A stretch of 64,000 nucleotides of DNA, taken from NCBI RefSeq assembly GCF_000819845.1, contig NZ_CDCG01000034.1, positions 1 to 64,000 of the forward strand. The letters run 5' to 3'. Under the pieces are notes generated by a model, which worked only from the letters and a program-made list of their open reading frames with translations, was not told where the DNA came from and searched no databases. The position numbers and the translations under genes are program-made. This document shows positions 38,824 to 48,447 of this stretch, one piece after another; position 1 is the stretch's first letter, and each line of letters starts with the position of its first letter. The stretch comes from Aeromonas enteropelogenes (GTDB lineage Bacteria > Pseudomonadota > Gammaproteobacteria > Enterobacterales > Aeromonadaceae).

Positions 38824-40577
38824 GCGTCCTCCTCGCTGGCCCGCTCGACCAGGGTGATAAAGGCCTCTTCCATGGTTGGTAAAGAAGTGGTGGGTAAGGC
38901 AGTGGCGGGCATGGCCTGCGCCGCCTGCCCCTTGAGCTCGTCCGGGGTGCCGAGCGCCAGCAACTTGCCGCGGTAGATGAGGGCGATGCGGTCGCAATAC
39001 TCCGCCTCGTCCATGAAGTGGGTGGTGACCAGCACGGTCACCCCGTGATCGGCCAGGGCGTTGATGTGAGACCAGAACTCGCGCCGGGTGACCGGATCGA
39101 CCCCCGAGGTGGGCTCGTCGAGAAACAGCAGTGGCGGCGCGTGCAGCAGGGCGCAGGCGAGCGAGAGGCGCTGGCGCAGCCCAAGCGGCAGGGCCTCGGC
39201 CTGCTGGCCGAGCCAGGGCCCGAGGGCGAAGGCCTCCACCATGGCGTCGATGCGCGCCTGCTGGGCGCGGCCGAACAGGCCGTAGATGCCGGCGAAGAAC
39301 GACAGGTTCTGGGCCACGGTGAGCTGCTTGTAGAGGGAGAACTTCTGGGCCATGTAGCCGAGGTGCTGGCGCGCCGCCGACGGGCTGTGGGCGAGATCGA
39401 TGCCGGTCACCAGGGCCTGGCCGCCGCTTGGGCGCAGCAGGCCGCACTCCATCTTGAAGGTGGTGGACTTGCCTGCCCCGTTGGGGCCGAGCAGGCCGAA
39501 GATCTCGCCCCGGCGCACCGCAAAGCTGACGTCGTCGGTGGCGGCAAAGTCCCCGAAGCGTTTGGTGAGGTGGCGCGCCTCGATCACCGCCTCGGGGGAG
39601 ACCCCTGGCGGCAGCTCGGCCTCGGCCATGGTGGCGGCCAGGCTCGACTCCCCGCCCGGCCCGCCGCCGAGCAGATCGATGAAGGCATCCTCCAGCCGGG
39701 CCGGGGTCGGCGCGAAGGCCCCCTCGGAGAGCCCCAGCTCGCCGAGGGGAGGCGGCGCTGTATCGGGGCGCAGCAAGAGGCGCACCCGCTCCCCGGCCAC
39801 GGCACCGTCCATCACCGCCGGGTGGGCCAGGGCCCGGCGCAGCAGGGCGCGCCGCGCCCGCCCGTCCAGGTTGCCCGCCTCCAGCAGCCAGCAGCGGCTC
39901 GCCATGGCCCTCATCAGATCTGCCGGGGTGCTGCTGGTGCGTACCGCGCCCTCCGCCATCAGCAGCACGTGATCGCACAGCTCAGCTTCATCCAGATACG
40001 CGGTGCTCCAGAGCACCGTCATGCCCCCTTTGGCGAGCTCGCGCACCATCTTCCACAGGGCGCGGCGGCTGATGGGGTCAACCCCGACCCCGGGTTCGTC
40101 CAGCAGCAGCACCTCGGGCTGGCCGAGCAGGGCGCAGGCGAGCCCGAGTTTCTGCTTCATCCCCCCCGACAGCTTGCCCGCCGGACGGGCGGTGAAGCGG
40201 GCGAGATCGGTGAAGGCGAGCAGCCGGGCAAACGTCGGGCTGCGCTCGGGCTCCACCACGCCGCGCAGGTCGGCGTAGAGGGTGAGGTTCTCCAGCACGC
40301 TGAGATCTTCATACAGGCCGAACTGCTGGGGCATGTAGCCGAGGCGTTGGCGCAAGGCATCGCCCTCCTGCACCGGATCGAGCCCGAGCACCCGGCTCTG
40401 CCCGGCCTCCGGCACCAGCAGGCCGGCGAGCAGGCGCAGCAGGGTGCTCTTGCCAGCCCCGTCCGGCCCCACCAGGCCTGTGATGCCGCCGCCCGGTATG
40501 GTGGCCGAGATAGCATCCAGCGCCACGCGCTCGCCAAAGCGCTTGGTCAGCCCGTCGAGCCGGATGGCGGCGCTCAT
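38820..40577 (-). CDS. ybhF: fused double ABC ATPase (YbhF-like)
   Basis: Cytosolic ATPase with two nucleotide-binding domains in one chain, 585 residues. NBD1 has [36 protein letters not shown] and LLLDEPGVGVD; NBD2 (from about 320) has LLGPNGAGKSTTFKM, LPLGLRQRLSLACALL and LFLDEPTSGVD. In NBD1 Walker B has Glu as expected. It overlaps ybhG and ybhS by four bases each. The closest known system is YbhF of E. coli (RbbA-type fusions lack separate permeases). Confidence 0.92.
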   Translation of the reverse strand: MSAAIRLDGLTKRFGERVALDAISATIPGGGITGLVGPDGAGKSTLLRLLAGLLVPEAGQSRVLGLDPVQEGDALRQRLGYMPQQFGLYEDLSVLENLTLYADLRGVVEPERSPTFARLLAFTDLARFTARPAGKLSGGMKQKLGLACALLGQPEVLLLDEPGVGVDPISRRALWKMVRELAKGGMTVLWSTAYLDEAELCDHVLLMAEGAVRTSSTPADLMRAMASRCWLLEAGNLDGRARRALLRRALAHPAVMDGAVAGERVRLLLRPDTAPPPLGELGLSEGAFAPTPARLEDAFIDLLGGGPGGESSLAATMAEAELPPGVSPEAVIEARHLTKRFGDFAATDDVSFAVRRGEIFGLLGPNGAGKSTTFKMECGLLRPSGGQALVTGIDLAHSPSAARQHLGYMAQKFSLYKQLTVAQNLSFFAGIYGLFGRAQQARIDAMVEAFALGPWLGQQAEALPLGLRQRLSLACALLHAPPLLFLDEPTSGVDPVTRREFWSHINALADHGVTVLVTTHFMDEAEYCDRIALIYRGKLLALGTPDELKGQAAQAMPATALPTTSLPTMEEAFITLVERASEEDA

Positions 40578-41542
40578 GGGGCCAGCCTGACGGTGACCGG
40601 CATCCCCTGGCGCAGGGCCGGGTCCGGATCCTGCACCACGATGCGCAGCCGGTAGACCAGGTGGGTACGCAGGTCCGGCGTCTCCACCGATTTGGGCGTG
40701 AACTCGGCACTGGGCGACACGAAGCCCACCACCCCCTGATAGGGCTGGTCCGGTCGTGAGTCGGTGGTGAGCTGCACCCTGGCACCGCTCGGGAAGTGAC
40801 CGAGCCAGGGCTCCTCGACGTAGGCGCGCACCCAGACCGGGGTATTAAGTGACAGGTTGAAGGCGGTGGCGCCGGCCTGCACCATGCTGCCCGTCTCGAC
40901 GGCGCGGGTGAGGATGATGCCATCGCTCGGGGCGGTCAGGGCCGCGTCCGCCAGGGCCAGCTCGGCGCTGGCAAGCGCCGCCTTGGCCCCTTCCAGCTGG
41001 GCATCGGACTGGGCGATCTCCTCGGGGCGGTAGCCGGTCTCGAGCTGGGCCAGCTGCTCGCGGGCGGCGCGTACCTGGGCCCGGGTTTGATCCCGCTGGG
41101 AGCGGGCGCTGTCGAGCTGGCCGCGGGAGATGGCGCCGGTGGCGGCCAAGGCGCTCTGGCGGCGCCACTGCTTGTTGGCCTCGAGAGCCGCGGCCTCGGC
41201 GGCGCTGAGGGACGCCCGGGCGCGGTCCGTCTCCTCGCTGCGATACCCCTTGTGCATCAAGGCGTTGGCGGCGGTGAGCGCGGCCAGATTGGCCCGTGCG
41301 CTGTCGCGGCTATGGATCAGCGGCGCCGGGTCGAGGCGAGCCAGCAACTGGCCAGCCTGCACCGCGTCCCCCTCGTCCACGAGTACCTCGCTGACCCGGC
41401 CACCGACCCGAAACGCCAGGTTCACGTCGCGGATGTCGACGTTGCCGTAGAGGATGGAGCCGTCGGCGGGCCGCCCCTGCCACCAGAGATAGCCACCGAT
41501 CAGGGCCAGTACGAGGGCCACAAGCGCGATGCGTTGCTTCAT
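40574..41542 (-). CDS. ybhG: HlyD-family membrane fusion protein (YbhG-like)
   Basis: Periplasmic adaptor of 322 residues with an N-terminal membrane anchor (about 5-22, ALVALVLALIGGYLWW), a barrel-sandwich/lipoyl half motif (GRVSEVLVDEGDAVQAGQLL), a long coiled-coil hairpin (about 75-195, Ala/Gln/Glu-rich) and SDGIILTRAVETGSMVQAG. It links the ABC permeases to an outer-membrane channel. ATG 41542 follows GGAGGAG and overlaps the stop of a 30-codon ORF that begins with the same seven residues. Confidence 0.92.
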   Translation of the reverse strand: MKQRIALVALVLALIGGYLWWQGRPADGSILYGNVDIRDVNLAFRVGGRVSEVLVDEGDAVQAGQLLARLDPAPLIHSRDSARANLAALTAANALMHKGYRSEETDRARASLSAAEAAALEANKQWRRQSALAATGAISRGQLDSARSQRDQTRAQVRAAREQLAQLETGYRPEEIAQSDAQLEGAKAALASAELALADAALTAPSDGIILTRAVETGSMVQAGATAFNLSLNTPVWVRAYVEEPWLGHFPSGARVQLTTDSRPDQPYQGVVGFVSPSAEFTPKSVETPDLRTHLVYRLRIVVQDPDPALRQGMPVTVRLAP

Positions 41543-41631
41543 ACCCTATCTCCTCCAGGGTGGCCCTGCCACCTGAGGTCACCACTGAGCGGGGTCAGCA
41601 GCACGGCCAAGAGTGCGATGCGTTGCTTCAT
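41539..41631 (-). CDS. 30-codon chimeric ORF: duplicated ybhG head plus tetR-tail-like end
   Basis: A second copy of the ybhG 5' end lies between the TetR gene and ybhG. Its product begins MKQRIAL, identical to YbhG, and 15 of the first 25 residues match; the end (HPGGDRV) lines up with the TetR C-terminus (RPQGEPL). It starts on an ATG overlapping the tetR stop and ends on a TGA overlapping the ybhG ATG, with AAGGAG and GGAGGAG before the two starts. Origin: tandem duplication of the tetR-ybhG junction (89-base period), older than the nirD case because replacements have accumulated. Confidence 0.5.
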   Translation of the reverse strand: MKQRIALLAVLLTPLSGDLRWQGHPGGDRV

Positions 41632-42260
41632 AGGGGTTCTCCTTGGGGACGGCGCAGTCCGCGCAGGGCCCAGATCAGCCGCTGCTGGGCGGCCTCGGGG
41701 TTGTCGATTTGGGCGAGGAAGGGGGCAGCCTGCTCGGGCAGCCAGCCGAGCTGGCGTCCGCCACCGGCGATTACCAGGGGCAGGCCGACCGCCCCCATGA
41801 TGAAGATCATCAGCTGCACCGGGTTGCCCGCCACCAGCGATCCTTCGGCCTGGGCCCGCTGCACCTGCTCGAGCAGCAGCAAGGGGTGGCGGCGCGGCAG
41901 GCTGAGCAGGAAGCGCTGGGCGGCCCCTTCGCCCGCCAGGGCATCGCCGAACAGGTGGTTGATGAAGCCGCGATGGCGCCCCACCAGGGCGATCAGCGCC
42001 TGCATGGTGGCCTCGAACTGGGTGAGGGCATCGGGGTAGGCGCCGCGGGCGGCCACCGCCTTGAGCTCATCAAAGAGGGGGGCGTACCAGAGCTCCACCA
42101 GCTCGTCGATGAAGGCGTCGCGGTTGCCGAAGTGGTAGACAAAGGAGCCTAGGTTCACTCCGGCGGCGGCCGCCAGCTCGCGCACCGTGAGGCCGCGTAG
42201 CCCCTTGTCGGTGGCAATCTCAAGGCCGGTGTCGAGCAGTTTCTGGCGGGTCGGGTGCAT
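41628..42260 (-). CDS. TetR-family repressor of the exporter operon (CecR-like)
   Basis: Regulator of 210 residues with the TetR HTH at about 20-50 (GLRGLTVRELAAAAGVNLGS, then FVYHFGNRDAFIDEL) and a C-terminal ligand domain. It is first gene of the TetR-YbhG-YbhF-YbhS-YbhR unit, the same order as E. coli cecR-ybhGFSR. A near-perfect 16-base palindrome lies 38 bases upstream and is the obvious operator for autoregulation. The inducer is unknown. Confidence 0.88.
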   Translation of the reverse strand: MHPTRQKLLDTGLEIATDKGLRGLTVRELAAAAGVNLGSFVYHFGNRDAFIDELVELWYAPLFDELKAVAARGAYPDALTQFEATMQALIALVGRHRGFINHLFGDALAGEGAAQRFLLSLPRRHPLLLLEQVQRAQAEGSLVAGNPVQLMIFIMGAVGLPLVIAGGGRQLGWLPEQAAPFLAQIDNPEAAQQRLIWALRGLRRPQGEPL

Positions 42261-42297
42261 GGTGCCCTCTCCATGGTATACAGATTTTGCATGATTC

Positions 42298-42313
42298 TTA
42301 TACGTATGTATAA
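42298..42313. promoter_or_regulatory. probable TetR operator
   Basis: TTATACGTATGTATAA is a 16-base palindrome with a single mismatched pair, inside an AT-rich promoter region upstream of the TetR gene. Size, symmetry and position fit a TetR-family operator. Confidence 0.6.
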
Positions 42314-42375
42314 ATTAAGGTGGTAAAAGAGGAAAGCGCTTTTTTTGAGCAGGGATGGGGAGGGCAAGAAAATAA

Positions 42376-42401
42376 AAACGCCTCCGCAAAGGGAGGCGTT
42401 T
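42376..42401 (-). terminator. hslVU terminator
   Basis: Stem aaacgcctcc/ggaggcgttt with loop gcaaag. Read on the minus strand it ends in a T tract, 20 bases after hslU. Confidence 0.85.
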
Positions 42402-42422
42402 GGAAAACCTGAGGCGCGGGCC

Positions 42423-43751
42423 TTACAGGATAAAGCGGCTCAGATCCTCGTCTTCAATCAGCTTGCCGAGGTGGGCATTGACGTAGTCGGTGTCGATGAC
42501 GAAGGTCTGGCCGGACTTCTCGGAGGCGTCGTAGGAGATGTCTTCCATCAGTCGCTCCATCACGGTGTGCAGACGACGGGCGCCGATGTTTTCGGTACGC
42601 TCGTTGACCTGCCAGGCCGCTTCGGCCAGACGGCGGATGCCGTCCTGGGTGAACTCGATCTTGACCCCTTCGGTGGCCATCAGCGCCTGGTACTGATCGG
42701 TCAGTGAGGCGTTCGGCTCGGTCAGGATGCGCTCGAAATCTTCGGTGGTCAGCGCGGTCAGCTCGACCCGGATCGGCAGACGGCCCTGCAGCTCGGGGAT
42801 GAGGTCGGACGGCTTGGCGATCTGGAAGGCGCCGGAGGCGACAAACAGGATGTGGTCGGTCTTGACCATGCCGTGCTTGGTGTTGACGGTGCAACCCTCG
42901 ACCAGCGGCAGCAGGTCGCGCTGTACCCCTTCACGGGAAACGTCCGGGCCCGAGCTCTCGCCGCGCTTGCAGATCTTGTCGATCTCGTCGAGGAAGACGA
43001 TGCCGTTGTTCTCGACTGCGGCGATGGCCTTCTGCTTCAACTCTTCCGGGTTGACCAGCTTGGCTGCCTCCTCTTCGATCAGCACCTTCATGGCCTCTTT
43101 GACCTTGATCTTGCGCTTCTTCTTCTGGTTCTGACCCAGGTTCTGGAACAGCCCCTGCAGCTGGTTGGCCATCTCTTCCATGCCTGGCGGGGTCATGATC
43201 TCGACGCCCATCGGGGAGGCGGCCAGATCCAGCTCGATCTCCTTGTCATCCAGCTGGCCTTCGCGCAGCTTCTTGCGGAAGATCTGGCGGGTGTTGGAGT
43301 TGTCGGCCTTCTCTTCCTCGCCCCAGGTGTTGCGCGGGTTGGGCAGCAGGGCGTCGAGGATGCGCTCTTCGGCGGCCTCTTCGGCGCGGTATTTCATCTT
43401 CTCCATCTCGGTCTCGCGCACCAGCTTGATGGCGACATCGGTCAGATCGCGGATGATGCTGTCCACTTCCTTACCCACATAACCCACTTCGGTGAACTTG
43501 GTCGCTTCGACCTTGATGAAGGGGGCGTTGGCCAGCTTGGCCAGGCGACGGGCGATCTCGGTCTTGCCGACGCCGGTCGGGCCAATCATCAGGATGTTCT
43601 TCGGGGTTACCTCGTGGCGCATCTCTTCATTGAGCTGCATGCGGCGCCAGCGGTTGCGCAGGGCCACGGCCACCGCGCGCTTGGCGTCGGCCTGACCAAT
43701 GATGTGTCGGTCCAGTTCGTGGACGATTTCTCTCGGGGTCATCTCGGACAT
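42423..43751 (-). CDS. hslU: ATP-dependent protease ATPase subunit HslU
   Basis: Hexameric AAA+ unfoldase feeding HslV, 442 residues (E. coli 443). [20 protein letters not shown] at the start, Walker [18 protein letters not shown], Walker [15 protein letters not shown] domain in between, and the C-terminal LSRFIL tail that inserts into HslV. It lies downstream of hslV, with a GC-rich hairpin in the gap. Heat-shock control is expected from the family but I could not define a sigma32 promoter. Confidence 0.98.
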   Translation of the reverse strand: MSEMTPREIVHELDRHIIGQADAKRAVAVALRNRWRRMQLNEEMRHEVTPKNILMIGPTGVGKTEIARRLAKLANAPFIKVEATKFTEVGYVGKEVDSIIRDLTDVAIKLVRETEMEKMKYRAEEAAEERILDALLPNPRNTWGEEEKADNSNTRQIFRKKLREGQLDDKEIELDLAASPMGVEIMTPPGMEEMANQLQGLFQNLGQNQKKKRKIKVKEAMKVLIEEEAAKLVNPEELKQKAIAAVENNGIVFLDEIDKICKRGESSGPDVSREGVQRDLLPLVEGCTVNTKHGMVKTDHILFVASGAFQIAKPSDLIPELQGRLPIRVELTALTTEDFERILTEPNASLTDQYQALMATEGVKIEFTQDGIRRLAEAAWQVNERTENIGARRLHTVMERLMEDISYDASEKSGQTFVIDTDYVNAHLGKLIEDEDLSRFIL

Positions 43752-43769
43752 GATGGCGTTCCTGTATCC

Positions 43770-43790
43770 GGGGCGGGCAGGGCCCGCCCC
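43770..43790 (-). other. intercistronic hairpin hslV-hslU
   Basis: Perfect 9-bp GC stem ggggcgggc/gcccgcccc with a three-base loop between hslV and hslU, without a T tract. It probably stabilises the mRNA or sets the subunit ratio. Confidence 0.5.
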
Positions 43791-43810
43791 TTGGAAAATG
43801 GGGGGCTGGC

Positions 43811-44344
43811 TTACTTGTCGCTATAGTCCAGCACTTCGATGGTGTGGTTGCCGTTGGTGAACACGCAGATGTCGCCCGCAATCTTGAGGGACTTCTCGAC
43901 AATGGTCTTGGCATCCAGCTCTGTGTTTTCCAGCAGGGCGATGGCCGCGGACTGGGCGAAGTTGCCGCCCGAGCCGATGGCGATGAGATCGTGCTCCGGC
44001 TGCACCACGTCACCGTTGCCGGTGATGATGAAGGATTTGTGCTCGTCGGCGACGGCCAGCAGGGCCTCGAGGCGGCGCAGGGCACGATCGGTGCGCCAGT
44101 CTTTTGCCAGCGCCACGGCGGCGCGCTCCAGGTTGCCCTGGTGGGCCTGCAGCTTGGCTTCGAAACGCTCGAGCAGGGTGAAGGCATCGGCAGTACCGCC
44201 GGCGAAACCTGCCAGCACCTTGCCGTTATAGAGACGGTGAACCTTGCGGGCATTGCCCTTCATGACGGTGTTGCCAAGAGAAACCTGGCCATCGCCACCG
44301 ATGACGACCTGACCGTTGCGGCGAACTGAAACTATGGTAGTCAC
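43811..44344 (-). CDS. hslV: ATP-dependent protease peptidase subunit HslV
   Basis: Proteasome-beta-like peptidase of 177 residues. The start is GTG 44344 with GAGGTAAG upstream, giving (M)[20 protein letters not shown]; the catalytic Thr follows the initiator. [20 protein letters not shown] and [16 protein letters not shown] are typical. The longer ATG/GTG frames upstream do not match the family start. First of hslVU, downstream of ftsN, as in E. coli. Confidence 0.97.
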   Translation of the reverse strand: MTTIVSVRRNGQVVIGGDGQVSLGNTVMKGNARKVHRLYNGKVLAGFAGGTADAFTLLERFEAKLQAHQGNLERAAVALAKDWRTDRALRRLEALLAVADEHKSFIITGNGDVVQPEHDLIAIGSGGNFAQSAAIALLENTELDAKTIVEKSLKIAGDICVFTNGNHTIEVLDYSDK

Positions 44345-44470
44345 TTTACTTACCTCGCTTGAGCCGAATAACGGCCTGAGTGTGCATGAGAGCTGAGATG
44401 GGGACGGCATCCGGGCTTTTCAACCCCGCCCGTCGCAGGGCGCCAGTTGGCTGGGGGCAAGTCAGGCATG

Positions 44471-44505
44471 AAAAAGAGGGGCCGGGTTTTGCAACCCGGC
44501 CCCTC
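44471..44505 (-). terminator. argS-ftsN terminator
   Basis: Perfect 13-bp stem gaggggccgggtt/aacccggcccctc with loop ttgc, ending in five T on the minus strand, 16 bases after ftsN. It separates ftsN from hslVU. Confidence 0.88.
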
Positions 44506-44520
44506 GCTGTCAGGAGACAC

Positions 44521-45333
44521 TTACCCTTTCTTGGGAATACAGCCACTGATGCCCGAGCTTTGCAGCTTGCGGTTGGCCGCATCGGCGGCCGCCTTGCCGT
44601 TGAAGGGGCCCACCATCACCTTGTAGACGGTGCCGTTGGCACCGTTGATCACCTGCAGGCTGGAGGAGAGGCCGGCGGTGAAGGCGATGCGCGCCTTGAG
44701 CGACTCGGCAGAATCCTGCGAGCGCAGGGCTGCACACTGCATCATGTAGCGACCGCTGTCGGCGGCGGCAGTCTGGGCCGCCTTGGCCTTGGCTGCTTCG
44801 GCACGTTCCCGCTCCAGCTCGGCACGGATCTCGCGTTCCATCCGTTCACGCTCGGCCTTGCGGTCGATCACCTGCTCCTGGGCGCTGGCGACCGGCGCCC
44901 CCGTGGCCGGGTTGGACGGATAGGGTTGCTGGCCGAGCGGCGTTCCCGGCTGGGGAATATTGGTCGGTACCGGTTGTGGCAATTTATCCGGCTGCAGGGT
45001 GACGGTTGGTGCCGGAGGTGGTGGCACACCCGGCTGGGGCGGCGGTTCGATCACATCGACCTGCTTGTTCTCCAGCCGTTCGATGTAGCTCCACTTCTCC
45101 TGGGGCAGACCATTGTTCTGGGCCTTGGGCTTGTTGGCCTTCACCTGCTCTTCGATGGTGGGGGCATCGTTGCCCTTGCCATTGATCATGTAGAGGAAGG
45201 CACCAAAACCCGCCAGCAGTGCACCGGCCAGCAGGGCCGGGATAACAGGAAAGCGGCGAGGCGCCGCTTTCCTGGTGTTGCGACCACCCGCCCGACGTCG
45301 CGGGCGGTTGCCGACATAATCCCGGGTTGCCAT
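44521..45333 (-). CDS. ftsN: cell division protein FtsN
   Basis: Essential divisome trigger, bitopic inner-membrane protein of 270 residues. Short basic cytosolic start (MATRDYVGNRPRRRAGGR), membrane helix about 29-49 (VIPALLAGALLAGFGAFLYM), the periplasmic activation region, a Pro/Gln-rich linker (about 95-150), a charged helix and the peptidoglycan-binding SPOR domain (about 195-268, RYMMQCAALRSQDSAESLKA). It starts three bases after the argS stop, so they are co-transcribed. Confidence 0.93.
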   Translation of the reverse strand: MATRDYVGNRPRRRAGGRNTRKAAPRRFPVIPALLAGALLAGFGAFLYMINGKGNDAPTIEEQVKANKPKAQNNGLPQEKWSYIERLENKQVDVIEPPPQPGVPPPPAPTVTLQPDKLPQPVPTNIPQPGTPLGQQPYPSNPATGAPVASAQEQVIDRKAERERMEREIRAELERERAEAAKAKAAQTAAADSGRYMMQCAALRSQDSAESLKARIAFTAGLSSSLQVINGANGTVYKVMVGPFNGKAAADAANRKLQSSGISGCIPKKG

Positions 45334-45336
45334 CTA

Positions 45337-47082
45337 TTACATGCGCTCCAGGGTGTGGATGCCCAGTACGCCGAGGCCCAGTTTCAGCACCTTGGCGGTG
45401 GCGGCGCACAGCAGCAGACGGCTCTGGCGAATGGCCTCGTCGACGCCATCCTTGTTGATCGGGCAGGCTTCGTAGAAGGTCATAAAGTTGCCGGACAGCT
45501 CGTACAGATAGGTACAGAGCAGGTGCGGCATGCCCTTGTCCGCCACGCCGTTGACTGCGTCGGAGAACTGGATCAGCTTCTGGGCCAGCACCTCTTCCGC
45601 CTCTTCGCTCAGGATCACCTTGCCGGTCAGGGTCTCGGCATTGATGCCGGCCTTGCGGAAGATGGACTGGATCCGGGTGTAGGCGTACTGCAGGTAAGGG
45701 GCTGTGTTGCCTTCAAACGACAGCATCAGATCCCAGTCGAAGATGTAGTCGGTGGTGCGGTTCTTGGAGAGATCCGCATACTTGACCGCACCCATGGCGA
45801 TGGCGTGGACTACCTCGGCCTTCTCCTCGGCGGAGAGATCGCTGTTGCGGCTCTCGAGCAGGGCGGCGGCGCGCTCCTCGGCTTCGTTCAGCAGGTCGAC
45901 CAGCTTGACGGTGCCGCCGGAACGGGTCTTGTAGGGACGGCCATCCTTGCCCAGCATCATGCCGAAGGCGTGGTGCTCGAGGGGCACGGAGTCCGGCACA
46001 TAGCCCGCCTTGCGGGTGATGGTCCAGGCCTGCATCAGGTGCTGGTGCTGACGGGAGTCGATAAAGTACATGACACGGTCGGCGCCCAGGGTTTCATAAC
46101 GGTACTTGGCACAGGCGATGTCGGTGGTGGTGTAGAGGAAGCCGCCATCGCTCTTCTGGATGATGACGCCCATGGGCTCGCCATCCTTGTTCTTGAACTC
46201 GTCCAGGAAGACGACGGTGGCCCCTTCGCTCTCGACCGCCAGCCCGCGGGCTTTCAGGTCGGTCACGATTTCCGGCAGCATGTCGTTGTACATGGACTCG
46301 CCCATGATGTCCTTGTCGGTCAGGGAGACATTCAGGCGGTCATAGTTGCGCTGGTTCTGCTCCATGGTCATGTCGACCAGCTTCTTCCACATGGAGCGGC
46401 AGTACTCGTCACCGCCCTGCAGCTTGACCACGTAGTTACGGGCACGCTCGGCGAAGACTTCGTCTTCGTCATACAGACGCTTGGCCTGGGTGTAGAAGGC
46501 TTCCAGATCCTTGAGCTGCATGTCGCTGGCGTGCTCGTTCTCCATCTTCTCCAGATAGGCGATCAGCATGCCGAACTGGGTACCCCAGTCACCGATGTGG
46601 TTGGCACGAACCACTTTATGGCCGAGGAACTCCAGGGCGCGCGCGGCCACGTCACCGAGGACGGTGGAGCGGATGTGGTGCACCGCCATCTCTTTCGCCA
46701 CGTTCGGGGCTGAGTAGTCCACTACCACGGTCTGCGGCGCAGGCAGCTTCACGTTGGCATTGGCACTGGCCACCACGGCTTCCACCTGACCGGCCAGCCA
46801 GCTTGGGTCGAAGAAGAAGTTGATGAAGCCGGGGCCGGCGATCTCGACCTTGGCGATCAGATCGGAGGCGGGCAGGTGCTCGATGATGGCGGTAGCCAGC
46901 TCACGGGGATTCTTGCGGGCCGGTTTGGCCAGCAGCATGGCCAGGTTGGTGGCCAGGTCGCCGTGAGCTTTTTCCTTGCATCGGTCTACTTGCACGCGGG
47001 CTTCCAGGTCCGCCGGCAGGATGCCCGCTGACTTGAGATTGGCTACCGTTTGTTCAAGTAGATGATGAATATGCTCTTTCAT
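45337..47082 (-). CDS. argS: arginyl-tRNA synthetase
   Basis: Class I aminoacyl-tRNA synthetase, 581 residues (E. coli 577). The N-terminal additional domain is about 1-110. The active-site block is [20 protein letters not shown], with [12 protein letters not shown] next to it. The C-terminal anticodon-binding DALR domain ends in LGIHTLERM. The KMSKS motif is degenerate, as usual for ArgRS. First gene of argS-ftsN; the leader and promoter lie in the 417-base gap to uppP. Confidence 0.97.
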   Translation of the reverse strand: MKEHIHHLLEQTVANLKSAGILPADLEARVQVDRCKEKAHGDLATNLAMLLAKPARKNPRELATAIIEHLPASDLIAKVEIAGPGFINFFFDPSWLAGQVEAVVASANANVKLPAPQTVVVDYSAPNVAKEMAVHHIRSTVLGDVAARALEFLGHKVVRANHIGDWGTQFGMLIAYLEKMENEHASDMQLKDLEAFYTQAKRLYDEDEVFAERARNYVVKLQGGDEYCRSMWKKLVDMTMEQNQRNYDRLNVSLTDKDIMGESMYNDMLPEIVTDLKARGLAVESEGATVVFLDEFKNKDGEPMGVIIQKSDGGFLYTTTDIACAKYRYETLGADRVMYFIDSRQHQHLMQAWTITRKAGYVPDSVPLEHHAFGMMLGKDGRPYKTRSGGTVKLVDLLNEAEERAAALLESRNSDLSAEEKAEVVHAIAMGAVKYADLSKNRTTDYIFDWDLMLSFEGNTAPYLQYAYTRIQSIFRKAGINAETLTGKVILSEEAEEVLAQKLIQFSDAVNGVADKGMPHLLCTYLYELSGNFMTFYEACPINKDGVDEAIRQSRLLLCAATAKVLKLGLGVLGIHTLERM

Positions 47083-47451
47083 AACTGACCACCAAGGTTG
47101 CGCGTCGAAAAATGACTGATATATAAGGGCGTGAATTTTACCCGCATCGGCCGGAGAAAACTATAGGGATGACCCGCCGCTCACAGTCGGGCGGATAATT
47201 CACTGTTTTTGGCGCCAATATCCGGAAAATTAACCGCAATATGGTGCTTATCCATTTCTACTGCATATCGAAGCGGCTTGTCCAGGCTATTTTCCCCTGA
47301 TTGTTAAGGGTTTTTTCCTTGCCATGACGGAGCAACCCTGCTCCAGCGACAGGATCAGCGCAACCTGCTCTTCTGCCCGGTCGTAATGGAGATGAAGGAT
47401 TTGTTCGAGGCTTTTTGGTTGGGGCTGGCAGATCGGGGGTGTAGAGAGCAT
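47083..47451. other. intergenic region argS-uppP
   Basis: Holds the argS leader (a minus-strand TAAAAT near 47137-47142 may be its -10). One short minus-strand frame (47287-47451, 54 codons, containing DRAEEQVALILSLEQG) looks protein-like. However, its ATG follows directly on the uppP terminator T tract and lacks a ribosome site, so I do not call it a gene. Confidence 0.4.
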
Positions 47452-47481
47452 AAAAAAGGGACCGATATGGTCCCTTTTTTG
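47452..47481. terminator. uppP terminator
   Basis: Perfect 12-bp stem aaaaaagggacc/ggtccctttttt (47452-47463 and 47469-47480) with a five-base loop, 18 bases after the uppP stop. Confidence 0.85.
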
Positions 47482-47499
47482 TTTGGCTGGCGCAGGTTG

Positions 47500-48315
47500 T
47501 CAGGCCACGAACACCAGATAGACGGCGAAGGCCACCACGAAGCGGTAGATGGCGAACGGGATGAAGTCGAGGCGACGGATCAGCGCCAGGAAGGTCTTGA
47601 TGGCAAACATGGCCACCACGAAAGCAGTGATGAAGCCAACCGCGAACATGGGGAAATCCGCCATGGAGAGGAAGTCGCGGCTCTTGTAGAGATCCAGCGT
47701 GCTGGCCGCCATCATCATGGGCACCGCCATGATGAAGGAGAACTCGGCCGCCGCGTGGCGGCTGATCCCCATCAGCATGCCGCCACTGATGGTGGCGCCG
47801 GAGCGGGAGAAGCCTGGCCAGAGGGCCAGACACTGGAACAGGCCGATGCCGAACGCCTGCTTGTAGCTGATGTCGTCCAGGGTATCGGCGGTGACGGCGG
47901 GACGGAACTTCTCGGCGATGATCAGCAGGATGCCGCCTGCCACCAGGGCGTACATGACGGTGACCGGGCCAAACAGGTTGGCCTTGATCCAGCTGTGGAT
48001 AGCCAGACCGATGACGATGGCGGGCAGCATGCCGAGGATGACGTGGATCAGCGACAGGGTGGAATGGCCAGGTGCCGGCTTTTGGCCGAAGTGGATGCCG
48101 ATGAGGCCAAACAGACGGCGCCAGAAGACGGCGACTACCGCCAGGATGGAACCCAGCTGGATCACCACTTCGAAGGTGGCAGCCTTGGGCCCTTCAAAGC
48201 CCAGCAGATGGCCGACGATGATCATGTGGCCGGTAGAGGAGACGGGGAGGAACTCGGTCAGCCCCTCGACGACGCCCAGAATAAAGGCGACCAGCAGGCT
48301 ATAGGTATCAGTCAT
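47500..48315 (-). CDS. uppP: undecaprenyl-diphosphate phosphatase
   Basis: Inner-membrane enzyme (BacA type) recycling undecaprenyl pyrophosphate to the monophosphate carrier for peptidoglycan and LPS; it confers bacitracin tolerance. It has 271 residues with about eight helices and both conserved blocks, [16 protein letters not shown] (about 17-32) and [18 protein letters not shown] 48315 ([18 protein letters not shown]) follows AAGGAC at a slightly long distance. Monocistronic. Confidence 0.96.
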   Translation of the reverse strand: MTDTYSLLVAFILGVVEGLTEFLPVSSTGHMIIVGHLLGFEGPKAATFEVVIQLGSILAVVAVFWRRLFGLIGIHFGQKPAPGHSTLSLIHVILGMLPAIVIGLAIHSWIKANLFGPVTVMYALVAGGILLIIAEKFRPAVTADTLDDISYKQAFGIGLFQCLALWPGFSRSGATISGGMLMGISRHAAAEFSFIMAVPMMMAASTLDLYKSRDFLSMADFPMFAVGFITAFVVAMFAIKTFLALIRRLDFIPFAIYRFVVAFAVYLVFVA

Positions 48316-48361
48316 CGAACAAAAAGTCCTTACTTCGTTGATGTAAAAGCCGGGTTGATGC

Positions 48362-48388
48362 AAAAAATCCCCGAGAGTGCTCCCGGGG
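48362..48388 (-). terminator. gal operon terminator
   Basis: On the minus strand CCCCGGGAG pairs with CTCTCGGGG (one G-T pair) and is followed by ATTTTTTG, about 60 bases after galM. Confidence 0.8.
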
Positions 48389-48447
48389 CGGCTTATCTTG
48401 CTCGATTGTCAGTAAGGTGGCTATGTAAAAATGATGAAACCTTTAAG

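Noticed and set aside
37708-39978. 756-codon frame that looks like a longer ybhS
   Set aside because: The added N-terminal 385 codons are an out-of-frame reading of the ybhF ATPase. The true start overlaps the ybhF stop at 38823.
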